A stretch of 64,000 nt of DNA from Lunularia cruciata (GCA_948567375.1 OX419755.1:44769001-44833000), one strand, 5' to 3'. Counted from the stretch's first letter, positions 44,201 to 57,298 are shown. Notes: generated from the sequence alone by a model not told the origin. Numbers and translations: made by a program.

Positions 44201-45117
44201 CTGGAGCAATTTGACTTACGACAAGATTCCTCTCGCATCTCAGGAAAAGAATAAAAACAAGACCAAGGAGGAAATTCTTGCAGAAGAAAGAGATTATAAG
44301 CGACGCCGTATGTCTTATCGTGGCAAAAAATTGAAACGGACTCCCACACAGGTACGCCATGTCCTGCCCCCGCCTTCGCCTACATCAGCTTTTTGTCTCA
44401 AATTGTCAACGCAGATAGAGGTTAGGAGGTGCTGTGTTGCCCTCATATGGTCCGTTCTTGTGAAGTTTGGTATGAGATTATCAAGTTGCCTGCTCTTAGA
44501 AGATTTATACTTCAGTTTTCTTGTTTAGTGTGATATTGTATGATGCCAACTTCTTTACTTGTAGTAGCTTCCTTCTACTGTGGAGCTTGATCTCGGGCAT
44601 GGAGATTGTTTATTGTCACAATTTTGCCGAAGATTAATTCTTCCCATCCTGGTCATATGTAGGTTGTGCATGACATAATAGAAGGGCATATGGAGGAGAT
44701 AGTTGCCACTGGTGGAATCGGATGTTTCGTCAAACAATCTGGACATGTGCAACGCCCCTCCGTCGATGTCAAGGAGATTGGAAAGCATAGCATTCTTTCC
44801 ACTCCAGCTGTTGCAAGTCGGCTAAATTTGCAAGCTACAAATTCTCTGCTTGTTGGAAGCACGCCATCGTCCCTCGACGTGGAACAAGGAGAATCTCGTG
44901 AACGATCTGTGTCCCACGTAAGCACGTATTGACACTCGTGGAGACCTTAGGTTGCCTTCTATCGGAGTATCTTTTATCGGGTTACCAAAAAAGTTGCCAG
45001 AAACCAGGCCAGTCAAGAAGGGGGCGGGAACTCCAGATGGAACAATCAGACTGCAGACTACAGAGGAACAAGGAAGTTAGAAAATCAGACCTTCAAGTCA
45101 AGATCTTACAGGCATGA
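41297..45117 (+). CDS. U11-48K: U11/U12 snRNP 48 kDa protein, five exons
   Basis: The exons are 41297-43479, 43830-43944, 44244-44351, 44663-44917 and 45001-45117; introns start GTAAGT, GTAATG, GTACGC and GTAAGC and all end in AG. Phases join exactly (exon 1 ends after two bases of a codon, exon 2 supplies one), giving about 925 codons. A Pro/Gly/Ser-rich N-terminus (1-130) is followed by a CHHC zinc finger at 292-312 (Cys292, His298, His308, Cys312; spacing 5, 9, 3, the U11-48K type). The C-terminal part has KRPNYRAVMDYDGLIWHR, ERDYKRRRMSYRGKKLKRT and GGIGCF, as I recall from plant homologues. In the minor spliceosome this protein helps the U11/U12 di-snRNP recognise 5' splice sites of U12-type introns in the nucleus. 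The last exon is less certain; other acceptors could give a longer Arg/Ser-rich tail to about 45310. Confidence 0.87.
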
Positions 45118-48100
45118 TGATCATCTTAGTAGTGAAAGATCTCACACGAGAAAGAGGACAAGAAGAGTTGCAGGAAGACCATTCAAACCTATGAGTACGA
45201 TGATGAGATGATAGGATTCAATAGTCGTCGGGATGATCGACACAGCGCACATGATGGCACAAGTTGGGGCAGAAGTTCAGCAGGAAAGTATAGCGGCAAC
45301 AATGAGGTTCACAGAACTTGAAGTCGCGGAAATGGAGATTTGCCAGAAGGTACGAGGGAGATAATGCGATCGAAGAGTGTGGGAGGGCGACGAGTGAGGT
45401 GGACATGCAAAACTAGGGATTGATGCAACTTCACTGAGAACATGAGTCGCAGTTAAAGTTGGGGAGAATGTGTGGTCGTGCTCGTTTCTTGTACAGATAC
45501 AGGATTGCTACAGCAAGCTCTAATATGTTACCTTGGAGCTTAGTCCAAAGGTTGTGGAACAACTGAGTGTCACGCTTTCAGTGGAGTCATAAGGATGTTC
45601 TAAGGTGGGTCAGATCCTGAAAAGAAAGCACGCACTGCACCACAGTAACAAAAGGCAAATTTTTCCTCTAGATGTTTCGTTGGGTTTAGTTCTGTTAAGT
45701 ATCTGGAACTGAGCTCTGTATTCTTCTACACTATGTGAGCTGTGGACTGTTTCTTCCTTATTGTGTTTTGTAGTGTTGATGGATTCATGCTGACATAGAG
45801 CATGCAGGGGTTAATCCCAGTTCTCATACACTCGCTCACGGGCATTGTGAGACTCGGGAGGCTCATGCCCCATGCACTTGCAGTTTCACGTCATGTTTTT
45901 CCCTCTCAAGGTTACACTTGCTCGCACTCACTATGTACTGCAGGTACCTGTGCATAAAAGAAATTCATACTTACCCATTGTATGCAGATTTAAACATGCG
46001 TATCGTTGTATGTAACTGATAGTTATGAGAATCTTTACTAGGTTATGATCACAAGTCAGAGTCAGAGTCAGTCAGGCCATGTGAGACATGGGTTTGGAGC
46101 CGGGTTGTTTACAATTGGTTATGTATTTCATGACACAATATGGGAGCTGTCGGTTAGATTTACATTTAGTGAATTATCTGAAGTTAAACAGTTCTTAGGG
46201 TTGCTATAATGATCATTTACATCTCGTCTGTGCTAATTCACTTTGATGCAGTCACTTTACTCTTGCTGGAGATGGCTATTCTTGTGCCGTATCCTTGTCT
46301 GTATCCTCAATGTGTCACAGCTACAAGTTTCATGTGACGAAGTTCTTGAAGTAGATGTTCTAGATTACGGTTGATGTCATATTTTTGAAGTTATGAAATA
46401 TTTTCCCTTTGTTATTAGAGATGCCATGCTTTTGCCGGATTATTGGCGTTCAAGTCTCCACATGACTATTCAAGGAGGCTCATGACGATGTCAAACTGGA
46501 TGGCGTCAAAGCATGACGTATGTTGTCATCTACGATTTTTTTATCTTTGGACCTACCCATGCAGGAAGCTGAATGTAGTGGAGATCATCGGATTGATACC
46601 AAATCGATGTAAGCATCAGCAATGATTGTTTGTATCGTCTGTATCGTGCATACCATTGGCAGTTGACCTGTTTGTGTGGTCAATTCGGTCCATTAGCTGA
46701 ATATCAGATCAGAACTAGGAGAGAACACCATTGTTCAAACAGGGATCATAGCCACCAAGCATGAATCCCAAAGACGCACCAATATTCGGGGAACACAATC
46801 CACTTCCTGGATAGTATCCAACTATGGCACGCCTTTCTCTGTTTTGAGTTAAGAAACCGCAGTAGTTGAGGCTGTCTTGGTAAAATAAACGTACTTGAGC
46901 AAATTTGTGTTTTATTCTTCGCTTAATCTTCCATCTTTTGACTTTCTTTATTTTATGACTTACCTGTTACTCGTCTCCAGTAGATGAACATCACTACATT
47001 GGACAAGCTGCTGCAGCTCTCTTTGAATATGCTTTTAACGTTTATGTCGTCCCTGAAGTTACATTGCGGGTGCACACCGATCTTTAGAGCTATCTAATGT
47101 ATGGGTTGAACATACCAACCTGCAATAAATCTACCGATCTCACCATCGGGTGGTAGTACGGGGTTGCCTCGAGGAGGAGGATCGAGCCAACATCATATTA
47201 CCAACGGAAGATCATTCGTTGTCATATGGCATGGGCGTAGAATAGGGTGACGAGAAACGAGTTGCTGTGGCGATACTGGTTCGGAGGTGAGGAGCATTTC
47301 TTATTGCGCCAAGCAGCCGAGGGAGACGGAACTCAACGATGTGCAAACCTCTAGGTTGTCCAGGATATCCATTTCCTTCAACTACGCTTTCTGATCTGTT
47401 ACTAGAAAAGTGTGGAACAATATCCCCAAACTTAGTGAGAATCAATATCGGGAATGAAGCTACTGGCAATGTAGATGGCCAAAGTGTGACCTAGAACTCT
47501 ACTGGGCGATCTACTCATGGTCTCGTAGAGTAAAATGTTGGGAGACTCGCCGATGGGAATTGCTGTTGGTCGATCGTCTCACCCGGGATTCGGGGCGCAA
47601 TTTCGTACTATCTCTGCTTTGATAGTAAGCTTCCAGGTCCAATACGTTGTCCAGAGATGAAGCTTTTATTGAGGATTTGGAAGGTCACTATGACACCTTG
47701 AGGTCAGGTTAACTGTTGGGACATGGCATTTTCCAAGTTCCCCATATTAGAAAGAGTGCTATAACCACCTTGCGAGAGGTAATATAGTTTTCAGGACAAG
47801 TACAAGGTTGCAAAAATGGCATCTTATAATTGTCCTTGGAAACTGCGGTTTAGTTTCACGATTGGCAGTTTCAACGAGTATTGAATCAACAATGAAATAT
47901 AAAACTTAGCAGATCTGAAGAATCAAAAGGTTTACAACACATTACAAATCGCATAGAATGGGAGTCGAGGAATGAACTTAGTGCACTTTATAATATATAA
48001 TTGATTGATGTTGATCTATCTCGGTTATATATTTTGTTAATGTTAAAGCTTCAAGTTCTGAAAAAGCAAAGAAATCATTACTATTAATACTATATCTAAC

Positions 48101-48399
48101 TTTGGTTTGTGTATAACAAGGGTACTTCACAAAAACGTGGTGTTTATTCTCAACTATATCAATAAGTACAATGGTGCAAAGTCTCATCGAGTGTCTTATT
48201 TGTTTTCGATTGCTTTGTTTTACTATTAGTTTATGAGAGCTAGTTTTATATAAAACTATAACATGCCTAATTGAAATAGAGATTCTAGTCAAGAGATAAT
48301 TTTGTTCACGCCACACCAACACAAGATGTACAAATTGTTAATAGAACATCATCTTGGTATCATGTTCATTCCATAGGCAATGTACGAATGGCTCTTTGA
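45118..48399. other. No further gene supported; includes 3' flank of U11-48K
   Basis: Stretches to about 45320 in other frames are rich in Arg, Ser, Asp and His codons (SERSHTRKRTRR, FNSRRDDRHSAHDG) and may belong to an alternative last exon of U11-48K. Beyond that I see only short open frames, for example 47212-47469 on the minus strand, without known motifs. The base composition stays closer to the gene than to the TEs until about 47950, then becomes AT-rich. Confidence 0.4.
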
Positions 48400-51190
48400 T
48401 CTTCTTTTGTAATGCAATGAACTCCAATCTCTAATGTTGCTCAAAAACATTTTATCTTGTAACCTATGCAATCAAATTTATATACCAATCGATAGATAGA
48501 GTAGCACAAAGAGCTTGGTAAGGAAATCTCTCATGCTCCATGGACCTCACCTTTGTGCATATGTGAGAGTAAAGAATAAACCGTTAGCCTCAAGAGACAA
48601 AAACCTTATTTCAACAAGTAACAAAACACAAGAAGTTTGAGTCCTCCATCAAGTTCATCACACTAAAACACTTTTTGGATTTTCTCAACCTTTTGCCACC
48701 ATGTCTTCTTAGTACATAGATTCCAAATCTGAGCACTGTGGAGAACGACAAGCTATACAAGAGATCTAAACATCACTTTCTTTAACTCCCATGTGATAAG
48801 ATGAGCAAGTTTATTGCAATTCATAAATGAATACAAAGCTCTGAATGCTGCACTATCCTATTCTTAACACAACTGCAACAATTGTAATCATGAGAGAATT
48901 CAATCCCAAAGTGCTTGTGAGAAGAAACCTACTCCAAACGCTTTCCATCAAAGAGAAAAGGTGTCACACCTTTAGAATCCACCACAATCACATTGGATTT
49001 GTCAAGATTCACCTCCATCTTTGTTTGGTTGCAAAACAAAAGGAGAGAATCCAATAAGTTTTGTAAACTCTTAGGATTGGTGGAGAGGAGCACTATATCA
49101 TCTACATAAGGAGTGCATGTACCATCAAAGAACCAACTTGCACACATATAGCTCCAACTTCTATGAGTACTCTCTCTAGATCATCAATGAAGGTTCCAAA
49201 TAGAGTTGGAGATAAAGAGCAACCTTTAATCACTACCATTATACTTAGGACATCTTGAGAGCTCAAAGATGATAGTCTCACAATCATCTTCTCATAGATT
49301 CTAGAGATAACACCAATCAGATTAGGTTAAACACCAACTTTATTGAGTTCTTCACTTAAGGATTTCCTAAACACTTTATCAAAGGTCTTCTTGATATCAG
49401 TAAATGCAACACAAAGATTACTTCAAACACCTTTGGATTTCCACCACAAAATATGGAGTACTACTAGATGGTCCAAGATACTAAAGCCTGATTTGAAACT
49501 AGCTTGGCACTTTGCATGAACTTTGTACTTTTTAGCCCAAGTACTAAAACTTGGATTCCAATACTTGATTATATAACTTGGCAAAGATACTACCGATTAC
49601 CGTACCAGAACTACTTCCTTCAAGCACCATCTATTAGGAAAGCCACACTTGATTGATTCACTCAAGAGAGAAGTGAGGATTGGAATCAAATGATTACCAC
49701 CCCACTTTAGAAGTTCAACACAAAGTCCATCAAGGTCTTTAGCCTTACCATCATCGGCCAACTTCTTGAGTTGGTACTTGACATCAACTTCAGAGATGGT
49801 GATAGGAGATCCAAGGCTAGGTGCCATGCTTGGAACATAAGGGAAGAAGTACATATCCTTGACATAGTTACAAAGCTCCTTCAAGTCTAGCAGTGGAGAT
49901 GGAGATCTAACAACAACCTTCTTCTAAAAAGCCTTGGGATTGCTTTTCAATTCAATGGTCAGCTCAATCCCCTTAAGTCTAAGAAGTGCTCTCGTCTTGC
50001 ATTTCACCAACTTTTTATAAGAGACAAAAGAAAGCTTTTGTTACAATTTGATCAAGAGACCTGTCAATAGCTTTGATCCTTGCTATTTTACAATCTGCAT
50101 CATACCACTTACTGCATGAAAGACCGAGTCGTTTCCTATTGGATGCTCTTGGAAATGATGAAGCTGAAGTGGATTGAAGAAGTCCAATGAACCTATCATT
50201 TTGTTACAAAAAATCAGAACTTCATTCCATAGAGCTCAACTTCTCTTGGATAGCTAGTTGGTATAAATTTCTCTTGTGAAAATATAGATAGAGTTCTCCT
50301 CTAAGGGCATGCTCAATAAAGAATGTGGTTCTATTGGGGTAAGGAAGAAGGATGACAAAGGATAGAGTTGCATGGTCAGATTCAGGTTGAGGATCAAAAA
50401 GAAAAAAGAAAAAAGAAACAAGGTGTATCACTAGGTGATATCAATATGTAATCTATAGTGTGAGATCCACCAGAAGCAAAGCATGTGCTCTTGCAAGTTT
50501 CAAGAAATTGAGAAAGATCATTCAAGATCTTCAAGCTACAATTGGTAAATCTTAAGAAAGTGCTTGATCATGGGATTGCACATCCAATCTAGGAAACAGT
50601 AGGACCAAACAATAGGACATCAAGGTATGAAAAAGGCCATTCTCAAGGTCACTAAACTTAGGAATCTAAAAGACTTGGATCCTAGCAATGAAATCACCAA
50701 TAATAAGTACTACATCTTTACTCTAAAACTCCAACACATCTTTTGTCAAAGAGTGTGAAGGTTGCAAGGTCTTGAGAGATCTACTTGAGAAAATTGGAGA
50801 TGTCAATGGAACAAAGGAGAAAATAGCAAGGAAATAAGGTGTAAGAACTCTTCCAATATGCAACCATTGGTATTGTCTACATGAGTCTTGGCCTATCAAA
50901 TAGACTAATTTTTTGAAGCCAAATTTGACATAAATAGCAACACCTCCAAAGCCTCCTCCTTTGTGTTGCCTCAACTTGTTTCAAGTTGAACAAACAAGAG
51001 TGAATCCTTCAATGTCTTGAATAGTGTTCCCCTCATGTTCCCATATCTCCACAAGATTGATAAGATCAACATCATCCCACAAAGGCTTACCGCTTGAGTA
51101 CTTTGTACATATGAACCCATGAACATTAAAAAACAACACTCTAAGGGTCTAAGATTGCTATGCAACAATTGATTTTCATCCTTGGGTAAT
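48400..51190 (-). mobile_element. LINE (non-LTR retrotransposon) relic: endonuclease and RT
   Basis: Read on the minus strand. An AP-type endonuclease start lies at 51170-50720 (DVDLINLVEIWEHEGNTI, GGGFGGVAIYVK, then a GDF block). RT follows at 49884-48929, with EVDVKYQLKKLADDGKAKDLDGL, KGCSLSPTLFGTFIDDLE (the QGCPLSPLLF-type box) and YVDDIVLLS, the catalytic box with Val for the usual Ala, then MEVNLDKSNVI. The C-terminal part (48820-48640) has WWQKVEKIQKVF, like the tails of plant LINE proteins. This enzyme set makes a nick and copies element RNA at the target. Many stops and frameshifts mean it is dead. No poly(A) tail or target duplication was identified. Confidence 0.8.
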
Positions 51191-51224
51191 CACAACTCTA
51201 TCCTCTTACAAAAAGACTACTATA

Positions 51225-51622
51225 ATATCTCAAGAAGCACACAAAATTGGAACTCTAAAATCATTCTAATACTCCAAAGGAGTACCTTGTCTTTATTATA
51301 TAGCAAATAGGATCCACTCAAAGGGAGCTATACCCTTAGATTAGATACATGGATTTGTGACATATCAGCAAGCCACACCTTAGATTAGATGCATAGATTG
51401 GTGACATGTTGATCCTTGTCACATTAGGTTAGTCAAGCAGGCTTTATCACATGGAATCTTCTTGTAAGAAGCTCAAAACAACATGCAAGAGGCATCATTG
51501 GAAAGATTTCAATGGGACAAACTAGAGAGGAGAAAAGAAACACCATTTTCTCCCAAAGGAAGGTAAAATTTCATTTTTTGAGACCTAATTATTTTATTTA
51601 GGCATCCAAAATAAGCTCTAAA
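51225..51622 (-). repeat. Family-2 LTR, 3' part, split by copy C
   Basis: It aligns with 6535-6935 in the same orientation (AAGGAGTACCTTGTCTTTA, ATACATGG...GGTGACATGTTG). The complementary first part continues at 57299-57458 on the far side of the inserted family-1 element. Host and insert orientations are opposite. Confidence 0.8.
51618..51622 (+). other. Target-site duplication, left (CTAAA)
   Basis: CTAAA directly before the 5' LTR of copy C equals CTAAA at 57299-57303 directly after its 3' LTR. Five bases is the usual size for Ty3/gypsy. Confidence 0.85.
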
Positions 51623-52176
51623 TGTAAAATATGGAGTTTACCAACAAGTTAGTCAAGACTAAAAAAGTAGTAAATAGGAAAATTAGTCTAGAATATTCTA
51701 GAAGTATCTAGGAAGCTACTTGGTACCTTCCAAGTATTGGATAACATGCATGCCAAGTGGTGACTTATAGGAAGAAGCTTCTTGGTACCTTCCAAGTATT
51801 GGATAACATGCATGCCAAGTGGTGACTTATAGGAGGAAGCTTCTTGGGAAAATTAGCTTGCATACCAAGTAAGTGGTTTTTAGAAGGAAGCTCATTGCAA
51901 AGCTTCATGGATAGCTTAGCTTGCATGCCAAGTAGATTGATTTTAGAAGAAAGCTTCTTGAGAAGCTTCCTGGTTAGTTTGACTTGCATTCTAAGAAAGT
52001 AGCTTTGAAGAAGCTTCTAGAGAAGCTTCTCAATAACCTTGTATACTTCCCTATAAATAACAAAGCCCAAGCTCATGCTAGGCATTCAGAGTTTCACTCA
52101 TTCAAGTGTCCCAAATATGATCTCTCACTCTGATCTTCCATTCTCTTATTTCTTTCCTCTGTCTCAATCTTTTATA
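51623..52176 (+). repeat. 5' LTR of family-1 copy C, with an internal tandem duplication
   Basis: 554 bp, starting TGTAAAATATGG and ending ...TTTTATA. A unit of about 70 bases beginning near 51712 (GCTACTTGGTACCTTCCAAG) is repeated directly at about 51780; the 3' LTR has it once. TATA box TATAAATA near 52051-52058. Confidence 0.85.
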
Positions 52177-52177
52177 T

Positions 52178-52190
52178 TGGTATTAGAGCA
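52178..52190 (+). other. Primer-binding site, family-1 copy C
   Basis: TGGTATTAGAGCA one base after the LTR end, identical to the site in copy B at 2362-2374. Confidence 0.85.
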
Positions 52191-55100
52191 AGAATGGGAT
52201 GGATAGAATCTATGGACCACCAAATGCATTTCCACCAAACCATTGGGATGCTACTACCCAAGCATCATTTCTTGTAATGCATTACCTTATGCTTTGGGTT
52301 AATTTTTTGAATACAATCACCTTGTTTGATGAACCCTTGGTATTTCCAATTGTGACTTATAAAGAACATTAGACATGTTGCATCTATGTGTTAATTTATA
52401 TAAATTATAAGTACTTGATAGAATAGTAGCCATGGCGGCAATGCCCAAAGTTATCATTATTATACAATAAAAAATCAAGCACCTTACTCAATTGTTGGAA
52501 GAACAAGACTATCAACAACAAGAGCATGTAGAGAGAGCACCATTTTAGAAAGGAGAAGAGAAAATCCAATTTCCAAAACCTAAGGTATTTGAAGGTAAGA
52601 ATTTCTTGGGCACAATGGAGAATTTTGTATTTTACTCTGAATGTTATTTTGAGACTAAAAATCTTCAAGATGAATGGAAACATATTCTCTTAGCTTCACA
52701 CTAACTGGATGGAGTGGCAAAACTATGGTGGCGGTTCTGAGTGGAATGAGCTAAACAATAATTTGTTGAGCCAATCTTGACATGGGAGGAATTCAAGAAT
52801 ACAATAATTGGGTGATTCCAAGCAACAAATGCCACACGAGATGCACAAGGTAAGTTGATAGAGTTGAAGTTCTATAAGAAACTAAATCATGCAATTCTAG
52901 AACACCATTATGCAAATTCTAGATATATTGGATGGTGAAGCTCTAGATTAATTTGTGAGGGGCTTGAAGTCACAAAGCAAATTGGAAGGGACTATGTGAA
53001 AGCCAAACCACTTGGAGGAAACCATGTAGTTGGTTGAGCTTTTTGACTCCTTGGTTGTGACAGATTTGTCTTGACCTTGACCTTGACCTTGACCTTGACA
53101 AAACCTACCAATACATTACATATAGGTGGAAGAGCCAACACCAATGGAGATTGATGCCATCCAACGGAGACCACTTGGCATAGCAAATTGGGATAGATTT
53201 GCAACAAAATAGTGGTTGCTTTTATTATCACCAAAATGTACATTGCATTACTTAATGTGCACTCAAGAATAGACAACCTTGATAATTCACCCAAATGGAA
53301 TTTGTGAAGCAGAATGATCAAGAAAACAAGGAATCCCAATAGAAGATTTTCGAGCTTTCTACTTGAAACTTGATTAGTTCCAATGGGATTGAAGGCTTGA
53401 CCTATGCAAGTTGCTTCACTTGCAAGGTATGATATTTGATCATGGTTGTAGGATTTTGGTTGATTTTGGAAGTTTCATAGAATTGCATGTTTATGCAATT
53501 AGCAAAGGAATAAAGAATTCCTATCAAGTCAATAATTAGAAGTAGATTGATGATGGTGGATGGTAGAAAGGGTTTTTCATTTTATATCTCACATCTTGTT
53601 ACATTCAAGATTAGGAAAGAGTTTTTGGATTGTATAAGGTTTGTAGTGGAACCTCTACACAATGATATTATTTTAGGTCTCCCTTGGCTTGAATGTCATA
53701 AGGTTCAATTTGATTAGAATTGACAACAAATTCAAGTATAACACTAAGGTAAGAATTTTTTATTAGGTTGTCTAGCACCTTTGAGTAAGACATCTAAGAA
53801 TAATCAGTCCCAAGATGGGAGGTTTGTCAAGAAAGCAACCATAGAGTAAGCTTTGAAAGAATATAAGTCCCAAGATGAGAAGTTTATCAATAAAACAACC
53901 ATAGAGCAAGCTTTGAGGAAGATAAGTCTATTTTTGTGGTGTGGATCAAGTCAATTGTGCATGGAGAATTTAAGGAGGACCAAAAGCCTTTTAAATAAAT
54001 TCTTGATCAAGTAGTCCAAGATCTTTTAGATGTGCTTCCGGATGATCTGCCAAAGGGATTACCATCCAATTGTGGTATGTCCTTCAAGATTGAGTTATTG
54101 CCAAGAAGTACTCCGATGAGTTGACAAATCTATCAACTCTCACCAAAGGAGTTGGACAAGCTTCAAACAACATTAATGGAGCTATTGGAGAAGGATTTCA
54201 TACAACATAGCACATCTCCTTGGAGAGCACAGGTACTATATGTGCCAAAGAAGGATGGAGTACTTTGCTTCTATATTGATTATTGTAGTCTCAACAAACA
54301 AACAATGGAGAATGCATATCCTTTGCCTCAAATTCATAACTTGTGTGATCAATTGAGTGGAGCACAATACTTCTCCAAGTCTGATCTTTAAAGTGATTAT
54401 TGGTAGATTCCCATTGATAGAGAAGATGTGCAAAAGATTACCTTTCATACAAGGTATGTGCACTTTCAATGAAGAGTTTTGCCTTTTGGATTCACTAATG
54501 CTTTAGCAATCTTCATGGATCAGATGCATTGGGTGTTGGATGGGTTATTGGATTGGTACATGGTGGTGTTATTGATTAATATTTTAATCTATAGCAAACC
54601 AGAGATAAAACAAGTAAGTCAATTGCAAGAAGTATTATATGACTATATTAGTGGAAGTTTTACTACAAGAAGTGAAAGTATACCTTTTGGCAAAAGGAAG
54701 TTACCTTCTTGGATCACAAGATCTCATTGGAGGAGATCAAGATGGCAAGGATAAAATCAAGGCCATTATTGATTGGCCTACAAAGATGCTATAGAAGTAC
54801 AAGCATTTAATGGATTGGCAAGTTTTTACCAACAATTCATCCACTATTATGCTCATGTGGCTACACCATTGACTGACCTCTAGGAGAATAACTTGAGCTT
54901 TAGTGGACTCCCAAGCACAAGGAAACATTCAAGAAGTTGAAACATATGGTGTCTTCAAGGCCCATTCTTCAACCATATGATCCTCAACTACCTTGTGTGG
55001 TTGATTTCAATGCTTCTAACTTTGCAATTGGAGTTGTGTTGCAACAATAATTCCCAAATGGGTTATATCATATTGTATTTGTGTCTCATCAACTAAACAC

Positions 55101-56893
55101 CATAGAAAGGAATTACTTTGCTTGAGATAAAAAACAATTGGCAATAGTATATGCCACCAAGGTATGGAGACATTATCTCTTGGGGAAACAGGTCATCATG
55201 TAAATTGATCATAAACCTTTGTTGCAAACAAACATTTGGAACACATGAAGAGTTGATATAATCCATGGGAAGAACAAGTATAGTTGTCTGACCTCAAACT
55301 TGAGTACAAACCCAGTAGGTTCCATGTCATCCCCGATACCCTATCATGACAACCTGATTTCAAGTCTCTTCCTCTCATCACAGTAGCAATTATGATAGTG
55401 TCAATTGACTCCAAGGTCCAAATTGAGTTTAGGACTACTTTACAAAAAGAACTCTACTTTCAGATGGTACAAGGTCATCTAACTACACAAGACAAGGAAT
55501 ACAATGTCTTTTCCTTCAAAGAAGGCCTTCTATTCTGGGAGAACCAGATCTATGTTCCAACCAAGGGTGATCTACAACTTGTGCACCTTTAAGAAACCCA
55601 TGACTTAACAACCACTAGTTACAAGGGTGTGGAAAAGACCTTGGGTACCCTATAATGCTAATGGTGGTGGCTCAACATGGCACAAGATTTTTGAGAGTTT
55701 GTCCAATCTTGTGAGAACTGCCATCGCAACAAGGCTAACAACTAGAAATTGAGTGGACTCCTTCAACCATTTCCCATCCCATTTGCTCGATGGGAACACG
55801 TGAGCTTAGATCTCATCTCATCTTTATCCAAGACAAAGCAAGGTCATACAACAATTTTGGTGTTTATGGATAAGCTTAGTAAGCAAATCCATTTGGCACC
55901 AACCTCTGATATAGTGATGCTCCAACATTGGCCTAGATTTACTTTGACAATGTCTTCAAGCATCATGGGATGCCTTGTGTACTCATCTTTGATCATGACA
56001 CTTGTTTCATTAGAAAATTTTGGCAAGCACTCTTCTAGATACTTGGCACCAAGCTTGTTTTGTCCACGGCATATCATCCTCAAACTGATGGATAAACCAA
56101 ACATGAAAATTACAACTTGGAGAATATGCTCATGCTTTTATCAATGTTCACTATACCAATTGTGATGAGTGTCTTGTAGTTGCTGAGTTTACCTACAATT
56201 ATTCCAAACAAGCAATCATTGGATTCTCTCTCTTCTTCCTTAATTTTGCCCAAGATCCACTTGTTCTAGATTCCCTTCTTGCTCCTCTTTCATCTCATAT
56301 CTCTCATACTTCTACCTTCTTGACCACTATATCCCAATCCCTATAACAAGCCAAATCTCATCTCCTTGTTACTCAAAATCATCAAAAAAAAATGTGGACC
56401 AACATCATCATGATCTCACTTTAACTTGGTGATAAGGTCATGCTTTCTTCTAGTAACCTACCTCTCCCACTTGATACCCAAGTCTGTAAACTTGCTTCTA
56501 ATAGGATAGGTTAATTTGATGTCACCCAAATCACTTCTCTTGTTGCTTATCAACTTGCCTTGTCTTCTCATATGCAAATCCACCCTATCTTTCATATTTC
56601 CAAGTTGAAACTCTTTTTTTAAATCCATCCTCCTTTTTCTCTTGTGTCCAACCCCCTCCTCCTCACGTGCCTATCAACAATCATGAGGAGTATGAAGTTG
56701 ATTGTATCTTTGCATGTTGCTACATTCAATATGGCTGCCAACAATATATTGAGTACAAGGTCCTTTGGAAAGGGTATCCCCTCACAATGTCACTTAGGAG
56801 CCTCTTTCTTATCTCTAGAATGCACAAATGGCCATCTAGGAGTTTGAAGCTTCAATGGTGATGAGGACATCACCAGTGAGCAGTGAGGGAATA
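52191..56893 (+). mobile_element. Family-1 Ty3/gypsy copy C internal region (gag-pol)
   Basis: Order: gag (about 52430-53400; IQFPKPKVFEGKNFL, ILLASH, LTWEEFKNTII), protease (about 53440-53720; the LPWLECHK end matches gypsy proteases), RT (54050-54900; [21 protein letters not shown] at 54152-54391, then LPFGFTNALAIFMDQ), RNase H (54960-55260; VVDFNASNFAIGVVLQQ), integrase (55400-56600; WEHVSLDLISSLSKTKQGH, VFMDKLSKQIH) and chromodomain. A (TTGACC)n run at 53071-53099 lies in gag. A purine tract (about 56884-56893) precedes the 3' LTR. Many stops and frameshifts make it non-autonomous, but structurally it is the only complete element in the window. Confidence 0.88.
56640..56862 (+). pseudogene. 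Chromodomain of family-1 copy C
   Basis: EEYEVDCIF followed by QQYIEYKVLWKGYPLT matches the EYEVEKIL...YLVKWKGYP layout of chromovirus chromodomains. The C-terminal TWEP helix is eroded. It shows that family 1 is a chromovirus, in contrast to family 3, whose integrase ends in a PHD finger. Confidence 0.8.
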
Positions 56894-57298
56894 TGTAACA
56901 ATATGGAGTTTACTGATAAGTTAGTCAAGACTAACAACGTAGCAAATAGGCCAAATTAGGCTAGAATATTCTAAAAGCATCTAAGAAGCTACTTGGTACC
57001 TTCCAAGGATTGGGTAATGTGCATTCCAAGTGATTACTTATAGGAGGAAGCTTTACAGCTGGCTTAGCTTGCTTGCCAAGTAAACAACTTCTAAAAGTAT
57101 TAGCTTGACTTGCACTCTAAGAAAATGGCTTTGAGGAAGCTTTTTGAGAAGCTTCAAGAGCTTTGTATGCTTCCCTATAAATACCAAATCCAATGCTCAT
57201 ACTAGGTATTCAGAGATTCCCTCATTCAAGTGTCCTAAAGTGATCTCCCCCTCTGGTCTTCTATTCTCTAATTCTCTCCTTGGTTTGAGTCTTTGACA
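56894..57298 (+). repeat. 3' LTR of family-1 copy C
   Basis: 405 bp from TGTAACAATATGG to ...CTTTGACA. Besides lacking the 70-base duplication it has other deletions relative to the 5' LTR. TATA box near 57175-57182. Confidence 0.88.

Noticed and set aside
47212-47469. Minus-strand open frame of 85 codons downstream of U11-48K
   Set aside because: It looks protein-like in places but has no known motif, neighbouring exon-like stretches or repeat copy that would support a gene.
47978-48322. 114-codon minus-strand open frame next to the LINE
   Set aside because: It lies beyond the recognisable LINE C-terminus and has no RT, nuclease or zinc motif. AT-rich DNA gives such frames by chance.
53071-53099. 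Functional response-element array in the TTGACC hexamer run
   Set aside because: A simple hexamer microsatellite in decayed gag, outside any LTR promoter. TTGACC recalls W-box cores, but nothing else supports a regulatory role.
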